Source of the DNA: Branchiostoma floridae
Lineage: Eukaryota; Chordata; Leptocardii; Amphioxiformes; Branchiostomatidae
DNA: 64,000 nucleotides
Assembly (NCBI RefSeq): GCF_000003815.2
Contig: NC_049986.1
Span: 2,334,357-2,398,356 of the forward strand
Direction: 5' to 3'
Part shown: one piece after another, positions 35,873 through 46,816 of the stretch
Layout of the letters: every line of letters begins with the position of its first letter
How positions within the stretch are numbered: the first letter of the stretch is position 1
Notes under the pieces: generated by a model
The model's database searches: none
The model's input: the letters and a program-made list of their open reading frames with translations, nothing else
Told to the model about the DNA's origin: nothing
Program-made: the position numbers and the translations under genes

Positions 35873-37459
35873 TAGGGCTGGGTACCAGTACAGAAAATTC
35901 AGGTGCAGGTCCGGTTCAGGTCCAGAGGATCAGGTCCAGGTCCGGACCTGAACCTGGACCTGATTCATTATGACTCATATCAATGGTCCATTTCACTACA
36001 AAGAAATCTGTTTGGTGGAGTATTAGACTTACACTGGCGTTTTAAAATCCTACAACGCTAACTGCACCTGTACGATTGACTGTAAACCTTGGTAGAAATT
36101 ACTATAAACTCTACTCTACTTCACTCTTGTCATTTTCTTCCAACTGCAAGCGCCAAAACGTGTGAATGCCTGATCAAATAATATGTTAATTTTCTAATCG
36201 GTCCAACATCCGGTCCACCTAATTTTTTCAGGTCCGGTTTTTCTGAACCGGTCCAATAAGAAAAACCGGTTTTGTACCGGTGTGACAGCGATCTCGCCCC
36301 CCCGTGATCTCGCCCCCCCCCCGGGGGCGAAATCACTAGCGATCTCGCCCCCCCGGGGCGAAATCGCTAGCGATCTCGCCCTCCCCGGCTAGTGATCTCG
36401 CCCCCCTACCTCGCCCCCCTTTAGCGATTTCGCCCCCCCCCAAAAAAACGAGTTTACATGACATTTTAAAAGTTGATTGGTATAAATCACAAAATGCAGT
36501 TTCAGAATGATATAAGTACACGAGTTTGATACATAACTCCATTCATAGTATCAATATTAACGTAATTACATGGTAATAAGATAGTTGAACTTGTTTCAGA
36601 CAAGGAGGGTTGGGTCCCTTGTATTCCCTTTTTTGCATATACCTGAGTCTTGACATAAGATGTATTTCATTGTATTCACCTGTCCTCAAACAACCTATAT
36701 ATCTCCAATATGAAGTCTCTACCATGAAGTGACAACAAAAGAACTATGTAATGTCTTTATTAATTATGCAAATATTAGGTATTGATTAGAAAAACGCACA
36801 TTTTGGTATATGCACCTGGCCAAGAGATATCTTTACCTCCAACATGACTGTTTTTTCTAGTATTTAGGAACTGATGCATTTACCCGTGTTTCTTAAGACT
36901 GGTACTTTACCAGTGTTTGTGTAGCATTTAGCAACAGCTATATCAACTTGCGCGTAGATAGTGTTTATAATGAGAAACTATTATTCACGTGTGTTTTTGT
37001 TAGTGCTTTGGAAATGTTTCCAGCACAAGAAAGAAAACACTATGACAAATTGAAAACATATAGCTGACGTATTCCGTACCATAGACGGTGTTGATTTATA
37101 CGTTCGCAGTAGCACTGTTTTTATGCCACCTCAGCTGCAAAAATTGTCTTTTTCATTTCAATGTCATGTTTGCACCGAACAATATAGTATCGACTTTCGA
37201 GGTATGACAGGCATCTTACGGTACGGTAATAAGGTGCATAAGGTACCAGGTAACACACCATACACGTTACTCCCCAGGTGCAGTATAGTACCAGGTAGCG
37301 CACCTGTAATATGTAGTAACCAGCTGCTCTTGGGGGGGGGGGGGGCGAAAACGCTAAAGGGGGGCGAAAACGCTAGTGATCTCGCCCCCCGGGGGGGCGA
37401 GATCGCCGGGGGGGCGAGATCGCTGTCACACCGGTACGCTGTACCGATACCCAGCCCTA
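35873..37459 (-). mobile_element. hAT-like MITE, copy 3, split by a GC-rich element
   Basis: The reverse-oriented element begins TAGGGCTGGGTACCAGTAC and ends CGATACCCAGCCCTA. Flanks are GTGTTGAC before and GTGTTACC after (6 of 8 match). Between 36282 and 37429 it is interrupted by a second transposon. Confidence 0.8.
36282..37429. mobile_element. GC-rich TIR element nested in hAT-like MITE (TSD ACCGGT)
   Basis: The ends are GTGACAGCGATCTCGCCCCC and its complement, ending GGGCGAGATCGCTGTCAC. The 6-bp ACCGGT flanks it (36276-36281, 37430-37435). The first ~160 and last ~110 bp consist of repeated (T)AGCGATCTCGCCCCCC words in both orientations with long C or G runs, up to about 15 G near 37330. 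The middle ~870 bp is AT-rich and without a transposase frame. The superfamily is unknown. Confidence 0.8.
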
Positions 37460-37681
37460 GTGTTACCGTTATATCCTGAAGCTTAACTGAATTATTTTGA
37501 ACATGAAATAGAGGAAATATAACTTTATACATAGGCCTGAAGAATATGTGCTAAAAACTTGCCCCATCCGGCGTTAAATTATGTCATTGTTACATCATTT
37601 GATTAAATGGGATGTTGTAAACATCACACAGAGAATGTCTTGCTTTATGGTCTGTGGTACAAGTATTTTGCCGTACTGGAA

Positions 37682-37800
37682 TCTTTATATGGATCACAAG
37701 CGACCCCTATTAACTAGCTGCAGTACTACATGACTTCACTACGCATAAGGCTGCAGTACTGCTACTGATTAATAGAAGTCGCTTGTGATCCATGTAAAGG
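37682..37800. mobile_element. Small palindromic MITE
   Basis: The left arm TATGGATCACAAGCGAC...CTATTAA and the right arm TTAATAGAAGTCGCTTGTGA pair as inverted repeats. Inside, CTGCAGTACT occurs twice. Confidence 0.7.
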
Positions 37801-37970
37801 ATAGCGTTAGATGAATATGCTTTTGTCATATGCTTTACCGGATTGATACAAAGATTTTATAGCAGTGGAAACATAGGGACTGAAATACACGATTCATTTG
37901 TATTTATGTTAGAAGGGACGCTAGGAAGGGAATGTTCAGAGTAACGTTAACTTTACGTTTATATCTTATA

Positions 37971-38797
37971 TGTAGTGAGGATAACTAGAGCCCTATACTC
38001 TTAATGCTGAATCACCCCTTATTAGAGCCCTTCCCCGTCATTGACTATTGTATCTTCCCTGTGACTGCCGCACACTGTTAGGGTGGTAGCGCGTCTTTGT
38101 GACGTCAAGATGTCAACAAGCCACGTGGGCGCCGCTCTTCTAACCAATCGCTGTTTTCGTTTGGCATTATGTAAAATCTCTCTCTGTTGGAAAGTTTCTC
38201 TTGATATACCCAAGAAACCCGGGTATCTTCAGTAGTAGTAGTAGTCAGTTGGTAGTAGGGAAAAGAGTATCTTTGGGAATCGATCTCCGCTTCCTTGAGG
38301 GGTGGCCGGTCGGCGGTCGGGTTTCTCGGGCTTCCGACGGGTCTTTGAGCGGCGCGACGACATGACTTGTATCTCGAGCGACAAATTGTGGTGAGCACTT
38401 AGTGTTTTGTTGTGAGCCCTTGGCGGTTCTTAATGATGTGCGGTTAGACAATCCAAATTGAGGTTTTGGGGGGTCCCTGGGATAATTAGAAACTATTTAT
38501 TATTAGGGATGCTTTGTGTTGTGATGTGATTCCTGCATTGATGTGTACTGTGCATTCTCTTATGTGAGACTATTTGTAACCACCGTACAAGCGTCAGAAT
38601 AAAAGGAATGTAAACGTGAACCTTCATGTTTTGGCCTTGGTTTATGGTGTGCGTGAGAGAAATATACAAGCCTGAATCCTACCACTAGATAGATTTGGTC
38701 CTTGATCTGAGTGTAGTATAGTTCTGCCCCAGTACAGGGGTTGGTTCTTAGAGTAGTGGTTCCCAGTAGCTAGGTCAAGACCAGTATATATGCCACA
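37971..38797 (+). repeat. 5' LTR
   Basis: 827 bp, TG...CA ends. An AATAAA signal lies at 38598-38603. The repeat contains a GTAGTAGTAGTAGTC microsatellite near 38232. There is no obvious TATA box. Confidence 0.93.
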
Positions 38798-38799
38798 AA

Positions 38800-38813
38800 T
38801 GGTCCCCACACCG
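38800..38813 (+). promoter_or_regulatory. Primer-binding site
   Basis: TGGTCCCCACACCG starts two bases after the 5' LTR. TGG complements the CCA end of a tRNA. I did not assign the tRNA species. Confidence 0.55.
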
Positions 38814-41800
38814 TTTATTGAACCCCATTCCTTTGTTCTTATCCGACTTGTACGGTGGTTTTTAGGTAGTGTATTGTTGTAGTTCTCCCGTCGGGGGCTT
38901 GTTAAGTCCTCCGCCGCCGGTTACCCTAGGTTGCCAGGGCCCGACCCGCCCGACCGTCCCGCCCCCCTGATCGTTCCATCTTTTGGTGGCCATCGCTAGC
39001 CCAATTTCAGCCTTTTCCCTGTCGGGAGCTCGTAGCGTTGTCCTTTATTATTTTATCTCTCGTTTCGGTTTTCGCCCGTACGATTTATCCGCAGGTAACC
39101 TCTAGTTTTCTCATTTTTTTCTAAATTACGACCCATCGATTCCAACCATGACTAAAGAGCCTGTATGAGTCCGGCTTGTCCTCTTCCTCCCAAATTCGTA
39201 TTTTCATCCTTGTTTGTTTCAAAAGTATCTTGCCGCTTCCCACAAATGATTTCTAACGTAGTTACGGACCTCATAACGATGTCGCTCCTAATTCGAACGG
39301 TGATTTCGTATTTTATCATTGTTCACCGAGTGGCCAATGTTAGCCTGTCGCCACCTGCGTTCGGCCCCTCCTGCCGGCCAACTCCAATCGACGGGGCCCC
39401 GCCCTGCTACCCGGGTCTTGGGAAAAATCATCCCCGGGTCATCGGACCTTACTCCTGGTCCCTTTTCCTTCTTGATTCCCCCTTTATAAACGTCTACTCG
39501 TTAACGTTAGACAATTTAGTTGTGTGTGAATTTAAGTTTTTCTTTGATTTTGACCAAGTCGTTAACCACTTTCTCAAGTCGACACTTAACTTGTGTTCTG
39601 TTAGAAGTTTGGTTCTTTATTTCTACTCAACCTCGTATTCTCCTTGTTCCATTTCTTAAACCTTGCCTCGTCGTGTTCTTAAATTTATTCTTGCCACAGT
39701 AACGAACATAAAATGTCCAGTTTGATCCGTAGTATTAACGGCCTCCTACAGTCCTAGCCTTTGTTTTACTTTCCGACGTGGTCGTTGTATTTTTGTGTGT
39801 GTCCTTGATCTGTCAGGTTTGGCCGTGATTTCACATTCCACCTTCCGTGTGTTTTTCTCCCTATTTCTGGTTTTAACCCTTAAAGTTGAGCTCCCGTCCC
39901 AGGTGCATATTTTGCTGTTCTTGTGTGGTGGGGAAGGTTTCGTGTGTGTTGACAGTGTGCCTTTTTCGGTTAACTGTGGTCTTGGGTATGGTCGGTAGGC
40001 TATCTGTGATCTGACAGTGAGTGATTTTTCTTTCCGTGCATTTGAGACTTTTGACCCACCTAGTGGCTCTGTAGCGGTACACCTAGTTGGATTTTCGAAA
40101 GAGTATAAATCTACCCCTTCCTTTTTGTTAGTTGAACTGCAGTTTCTCTACCGTTACGTTAGTCGTGTGTTCATTTGTAAGTCGTGAGTTAAAATTGTGA
40201 TTCTTGTGTGTGTTTGATTTCGAGTATTGAGTTATTGTTTTCGAGATGTTGTGGTATTTTATTGTGCACCCCGGTAAGTTTGGGCTGCAAATTTATCAAA
40301 GTTTTATTCCGTTCCAAAAATAGATTTTTCGCTCTGTTTTGGTTCAGGCTGTTGTTTTTAGGCTCTATAGGATTTTCACAGTATAAGTTAGATGTTTGTG
40401 GTTTTATCCTCTGGTTTATTGTTGTGTAAACAAATTTATATCGGCCTGTTACACTGCCCCGTTTGCCAACGTAGTTTGAATGCTGAAAATTGTTTTGCTG
40501 TGTTTTCTCGCTAACTCATGTATGACAAATTGGCGCGTTAATGTCAGACACCTGCTCGGACCCTTCCGTAAGGTTCTCACAGTCTTTGGTAGTCCCTAGG
40601 CGGCGTCACTGAGTATACCGATAATTGAGTCTTCATCCTTGTCATTGAGTACCACAAAAATGCCCTGTTTCGCACGTTTTCAAAATATCACCATCTGGAA
40701 AAGAATCAATCTACCATTGTCGTCTCATCTGCCCACCCTTCTGATCTATGACCCCGTCCATCCGGGCATTGACATTGATCTGTAATTTTATCTTTCCAAC
40801 CTTGAGATTTAGACGCAGAACGTTCTGGAAGGTTCTAAGGAATCCCATGTCCCCTGTGCGGCTGGCTTTTCCGAATCAGACGATAGCAACCCCCTCCCGT
40901 TTGTTGAACTTCCTCGTTAGTTGCCCGTGTGAATTGTCAATCTGCAATCATTTCTCGTCATGTTTGAGTCCAGTTGGTTGTTTCGTCGGTTCCTTATTCT
41001 TTTGTACGGTGTTTTTGTTTCCGTTATGATTGAAGCGTGTCCTGATGCTACTCCAGTCCTTCAGGCTAAAATGACAGGTACATTCGTGCAGTGCGAGTCC
41101 CTTTTACTGAGTCTGTTGGTGTGTGTTTTCGTCAATAAGTCTCTCTTAAAATCTTTGGCAATTTCTCCGTATTCGGGGTGGTGAGAGCACCCCACAACAA
41201 CAGACAGTTTTTTTTTTTTTTTTTTTTTTCATTTTCAAAACTGCGTGTTTGTTTTTCGTGCCCGTCTGCACATTTCCCACCACGCAAGAATGCGTAAGAA
41301 ATTCGAAGATGGCAACCTTGACTTTCCAATTAACTGGTTCCGGCCACGGCCGTCCCTGGACGATTAGTGGTACAGCGTGTCTGTTATTTCGACCTTGCTT
41401 CCCTGAGCTCGCCACTTGTTCGTGACACACCTTCTTTGTTCACAGTGATGACGATACTTTCTCCACCCCTGCCCTCCTTGCGATAGTCAATCCGATGTCA
41501 TTCCGCGTTCCTATGGCAACGGCACGCGAACTCCACGTGCCCTGCACACTGTCCCATCACCTTGCCCCGTCCGGTCGTCTGGGTTGCCTAGCAACAGCCT
41601 GGACCACCCCTGCTGGTACCCCCCAAATTTTTACTTTGGTTCAGAATAAGCAACAGACCGCACAAACCGCCATACATAGTATTTTTAGGATCTAAAAAAT
41701 ATTGAATTCACAGGTTTGGATCCCGACTCTACACCACCCGGGCGACGCAACCCGGCACGGAACGTGGACGCAGTTCAACCCCTACCGGGGGCAACCATAA

Positions 41801-44800
41801 CCCGGGACAAGTTCCCGCTCTCCCATCTCTCCCTGTCGTACAGGCACAAGTCAAACGCCGCAGGCACCCGTCCCCAGTGACCGGGGTGCCGACAGAAGAC
41901 ACCGAGTCAGCGGCGGCAACACCTATCCCTGGCCACCCGGTGACGTCAGCCAGCCCTGAGTTACCATCCTTTCCTGGCCCGACGTCACGCCGTCGTCTCC
42001 TGGCACGCCGGCGGTCCCTGTCCAGTCGTGATGTCATCAGATCCTGAGCACCTAGTTGTTCCTGATCCTGCCGTGATGTCGTCGTATCCTGAGTTCCTGT
42101 TTCCTGATCCCGGTTTGACGCCATCAGTTCCTGCGTCCGTACGCCCTTCTACGGAGACGACCGTCGTCCACGTCTGTCACGTCCCGCGCTTCTGCCGGCT
42201 TACGTGTTCCTGACTTACGCGTTCGGACAATTGTTATCACAGTGGTGCTGCCCTGTCGTCAGTAAGTGTGTCACGTCGGACTTTGCCAAAGTGTCACCCA
42301 TACCGTCGGTGGTACACGAAAACACCATCCAAGTTAGCAAGTGCTGTATCTCCCGTTTTGTGGCGGCGTCGGACTCTATTATGCCGCCACACCGCGTCGT
42401 CTTCATGGTGAATACCTTCAACGTCGGTCTCCCGTGCATCTGCGAGAATTCCTTGGACATTCACTATGAACTCTTAGCCAAAGACAATGTTCTATTGTAG
42501 CTCTTGTGCCTTATCGATGTATGTGTATTGCTATGTTTATATGCATGTATTGTTGTTGTGACTGTGGCCGCTACCCCGTGCAATGCCTACTTTTCCTCAG
42601 GTGAAACACCGGCTGGGCATCTCTTCTGTCGCCGTGTTGTGCTGGCCTCCGGTTCTGGGTTGGCTTGGTGGTCATCAATCGTGACTTACGGTGTAGTCCG
42701 TACCCTACCCCTCCCTTGCATCGTGCCATACTTTTGTAATTGATTTGATGTGTTGTTGTTTCTAGTTTAGACTTTGGATGTATGATGAAATGTTAGAGTA
42801 GAAGCCTTGGGCGTCACCAAACCCACGCCCCTTTAAATATGGGTTCTTTGTCGAGGCTGGGCAAAGCAAATACATTGCAGGTCTGGGGGACCTGTGGCGT
42901 CGCCGCTTCCACGCCGGGTTAAAATATGGAAGGAGGGTCTAATTCTGCTCACCTTGTGGTTTACTAGAGCCCCTCCGCCCCAAACGGGGGTCGCCGGGTT
43001 TGCACTGGGCCTACCCGATGCGTTGCCAACGTCACTCACTTTCTTATGGCCGTCCTACTCCAGCACACGTTCGATTCGGACAGTACAGTCGGCGATTCTT
43101 GTCATCACGTCACGTCTTCCGGACACTCAGTTCCGAGTCTGCTCCGCGTCAACCAACAGGTGTGTCTTCCCGTCCGGCTACCCACACCGTCGCCAGTGTA
43201 CCGCATCACAGTGTCACCCTCCGTCAATCCAGACGTGAGGAAGCCACATGAACTGCGACTGCGACGCCGACCGCACCACGTCACTCCACCACGCCATACG
43301 TCACCAGGCTGTGTCAGCGACGACAGGTGCGTATACCAACCTCCGCTACGCCGTCATCACACCTGTACCGCCAACGGTCTCTCCAACGCCGTGTGCCGTC
43401 ACTTTGTCATCACGTACATCATGCTGTCGCCACGTCTCGTCAATGCTGGGAGCGTCACCATCTTCGCTCCGCCACGCCGTCATCGGCTAGTGCCAGTCTT
43501 CAGTCTCCCGTCGATCCTGACGTTCCTACAGAGACTCTGTCATTTGAGTGTGTGAGACTGTGCTTTACCATCCGTACCTGACAGCGACAATGCCACGGCC
43601 CACCTGACGTCGTCTATCTGCGTGTGCGCCACCGTGACATCTAACTCACCTCTTCCAGTCCACATGTCCAACGGACGTCCACCACCTGCCTGACGTTGTG
43701 TGTTCCTCGCCGCGAACGAACACCAACTCACATATAGACATCAGGCACGTGTCAGGTCTTGACCCCCCGTGCGCACGGGTCCAGTCTTGACCTCCCTTGT
43801 GCTAACGAACGATCTGAGTAGACGGTTACGGTTTGTGAGTGACAGAGGTTTCTGCAGTTCGATGATTCTTGGCTCCTCCTTTCCCATAAAGGCCTTCCCC
43901 TGTTTCGAGTGCGCGAAGCCGGTTTACCTGGGCGGTCCCAGCAAGGTTATTAGGTTGTTAAACTAAGAGCATTTTTAGTTCCCGGGTGACAGGCAGAGGG
44001 GTGTTCCCCCCGCTCTGTATAAGTCACTTTTTAGGTGGTTAGTGGTTCAGCGGTTCCCTGTGAAGTCGCGCTTCAAGGGTCAAGTTGAACACTGCCTTGT
44101 TTAAGTTTTTATGGGTCTGAGTGGCTCGACCCCTTTCTTTTATTATTGTTCTTATTATCAAAGTGTTGTCAAAAGTCAAACTTTTCTATGTTGTAAATAT
44201 GTATATACCTTTTCTGTTTGGTCAGTCCGGCCTCCTTTTCGCATCTTTATGGCGTTTCAAAGAAGAGGTAGGATGTAAGGTCAGAGTTCTCACACAGAGT
44301 CAGTGATAGATTGCTGAGTTCGCCTTCCTCCGTGCTCGCTCTTCCCTGGTGACTTCCTGGTGTCCCGGTCCCGTGTGCCTGAGTCTCAGGTCGGTTTAAA
44401 CCATCGCCGACTTCCCATTGCACAACCTGTGGTCGTGGTCACAACACTCAATGCATTTTTGTATGTTCTATGTACCATGTGTTCATGTTCTATGTATCTT
44501 TTTATGTTCTGATGTGCCATTGGTCTCTATTTTCCTTTTCGGCTATGAAGAAAAGTGGTTGACGACACTCTAAATTCTTTCTTGATCTCTCCAAACCGTT
44601 ATATTCCGAACAACTATTCAAATCGTTTTCGATCTCCTTTTGGATACCCTGAAATGCGTTTAAAAAGCCACCAAAACTTTTTTCTCCTTTTAACGACCGT
44701 CACTATGGTTTCGGTAACGTTTTTTTTCAAAATGTTTGTGGTTTCCAACATCGGCCACCCACATTGTAAATATGTAGGTCAAGGTCATTTGCCTCCTGGC

Positions 44801-45322
44801 TTCAACCTTGGTCTCCGCTAGGGAGGCGTTTCTGTAGTCTGTTCCAACGTAGGTAACTAGTTCCCTGTGGACTTTTTGTTCACTGTTTAGTTAATAAGCT
44901 CCTATTTTCTGTTCCAACGTAGTAACCTAGGCACCTGTGAACTTTCTGTTCCCTGTTTAGTTAATAAGCTCCTATTTGTTCTAGTTAAGTTGTTTTCTTT
45001 CTTAACCTCATCAACTCGACAGTTGTACAACCAGTGGGGACCGCTCACTGCGTTTATTTTTCAACTATCCTCCAATGTTCTGTATTCTACTGAGGTTCGC
45101 AGATGTGTTGCTACCTGTACTGATTTCTGTAATTAGCTACTGGTCACATGTCATACAGTGGGGGCCGCCCACTTTACGTACTGTTCACTCTGTTTGACTA
45201 CCCCGTTGCTTTGTACAACATATACTTATATTTTTATACTAATTGTACTTATTGTTATATTATCTACTGCATTCCTTCTATTGCTGGTGTTACCTTTTAT
45301 GATGCAGGGACGCATCATCGCC
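38814..45322 (+). other. LTR element interior, no recognisable ORF
   Basis: The plus strand is pyrimidine-rich (T-rich 38900-41500 and 44100-45300; C-rich 41700-43800). A Pro/Ser/Arg-rich frame without ATG runs from about 41709 to 42047 (PSPVTGVPTEDTESA, TSRRRLLARRRSLSS), preceded by an acceptor-like TTCACAG. It might be a gag remnant or captured exon, but I cannot name it. A 20-bp poly(T) lies near 41212. CGTCAC/CACGTC words are frequent at 43050-43750. Confidence 0.6.
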
Positions 45323-45336
45323 GTAGGGGGGGATGG
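45323..45336 (+). promoter_or_regulatory. Polypurine tract
   Basis: GTAGGGGGGGATGG immediately precedes the 3' LTR, as expected for plus-strand priming. Confidence 0.7.
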
Positions 45337-46163
45337 TGTAGTGAGGATAACTAGAGCCCTATACTCTTAATGCTGAATCACCCCTTATTAGAGCCCTTCC
45401 CCGTCATTGACTATTGTATCTTCCCTGTGACTGCCGCACACTGTTAGGGTGGTAGCGCGTCTTTGTGACGTCAAGATGTCAACAAGCCACGTGGGCGCCG
45501 CTCTTCTAACCAATCGCTGTTTTCGTTTGGCATTATGTAAAATCTCTCTCTGTTGGAAAGTTTCTCTTGATATACCCAAGAAACCCGGGTATCTTCAGTA
45601 GTAGTAGTAGTCAGTTGGTAGTAGGGAAAAGAGTATCTTTGGGAATCGATCTCCGCTTCCTTGAGGGGTGGCCGGTCGGCGGTCGGGTTTCTCGGGCTTC
45701 CGACGGGTCTTTGAGCGGCGCGACGACATGACTTGTATCTCGAGCGACAAATTGTGGTGAGCACTTAGTGTTTTGTTGTGAGCCCTTGGCGGTTCTTAAT
45801 GATGTGCGGTTAGACAATCCAAATTGAGGTTTTGGGGGGTCCCTGGGATAATTAGAAACTATTTATTATTAGGGATGCTTTGTGTTGTGATGTGATTCCT
45901 GCATTGATGTGTACTGTGCATTCTCTTATGTGAGACTATTTGTAACCACCGTACAAGCGTCAGAATAAAAGGAATGTAAACGTGAACCTTCATGTTTTGG
46001 CCTTGGTTTATGGTGTGCGTGAGAGAAATATACAAGCCTGAATCCTACCACTAGATAGATTTGGTCCTTGATCTGAGTGTAGTATAGTTCTGCCCCAGTA
46101 CAGGGGTTGGTTCTTAGAGTAGTGGTTCCCAGTAGCTAGGTCAAGACCAGTATATATGCCACA
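45337..46163 (+). repeat. 3' LTR
   Basis: 827 bp, matching the 5' LTR throughout as far as read by eye, including GTTAGGGTGGTAGCGCGTCT and the AATAAA. Confidence 0.93.
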
Positions 46164-46167
46164 TATA

Positions 46168-46816
46168 TACCCGATAGAATTACCAGCGTGAGAAATGTGT
46201 AGCTGAATATTTGCAAAAGCCTTCGTGAAAAAGTCTTTAAGAAAGAGAGAAACACACTGCGTTTCACTCACACAAAGTTACTTTATATGTTGCACCAACA
46301 AATGACTCACATACTAGTAACATTTTTCGCATTATGAATCCAGCTTCTTCCGGCATTCCATGACTGAGGAGAAAGGAGGTAACGTTATGTATATAACCAT
46401 ATGTAACGTTACTTGTTATATCGTCTGCATCGTTGCATCGTCTAATGTCCAAATGTTAAGGGGTCTTAAGGCACCCAATGTGATTTTTTAGAAAATTGAA
46501 TTTGAACAAAAAATCGCATTAGGCGGCTTTAAGATGTATGCAGTTGTAAAATTGTGTCAAACAAAATGTGGGACCTGGTGCTAAGACTTGGTGACTGTGT
46601 TAGCTTGTTTCTTTTTTCCACTGCATAATTCGTTTTCTGCAAAAAATCCACGAACTTTTGAATATGAGTTGTGAATAGTCCTGACCTCCCCCGTCACGTA
46701 CATACAATGGAGCAGTCCTTCCCTTCTGCATCACGTGATATATAGCCAATGATGTAGGAGAAGGTAATTAAATATTCATGAGGTGTCAATGTTGGGGAGG
46801 TAAAGAGAACCTAAAA
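46168..46816. promoter_or_regulatory. Upstream region and promoter of the zinc-finger gene
   Basis: The last ~150 bp hold TCACGTGATATATAGCCAATGA (an E box, a TATA-like stretch and CCAAT) near 46730-46752. The start context AAAATGGCGTCCGCGG follows. Before that, no gene is seen. Confidence 0.45.

Larger units (their letters stand above)
37971..46163 (+). mobile_element. Full-length non-coding LTR retrotransposon (LARD-like), 8.2 kb
   Basis: Two 827-bp direct repeats (37971-38797 and 45337-46163) begin TGTAGTGAGG and end ATATGCCACA. I saw no difference between them. TATA flanks both outer ends (37967-37970, 46164-46167), fitting a 4-bp target duplication. A primer-binding site follows the left LTR and a purine tract precedes the right one. 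The 6.5-kb interior holds no recognisable gag, protease, RT, RNase H or integrase; the longest frame is 169 codons. Identical LTRs with an empty interior point to a recently mobilised non-autonomous element copied by a partner in trans. The TSD and PBS/PPT would suit a Ty3/Gypsy or BEL-type helper, which is inference. Confidence 0.88.

Noticed and set aside
43046-43555. 169-codon frame in the LTR element as a gag gene
   Set aside because: Overlapping frames of similar length exist in the same C-rich, stop-poor stretch, and no gag, zinc-knuckle or protease motif is visible.
37971-46163. Two copies of the ORFs near 38022-38451 and 45388-45817 as duplicated genes
   Set aside because: They are minus-strand frames inside the two identical LTRs.
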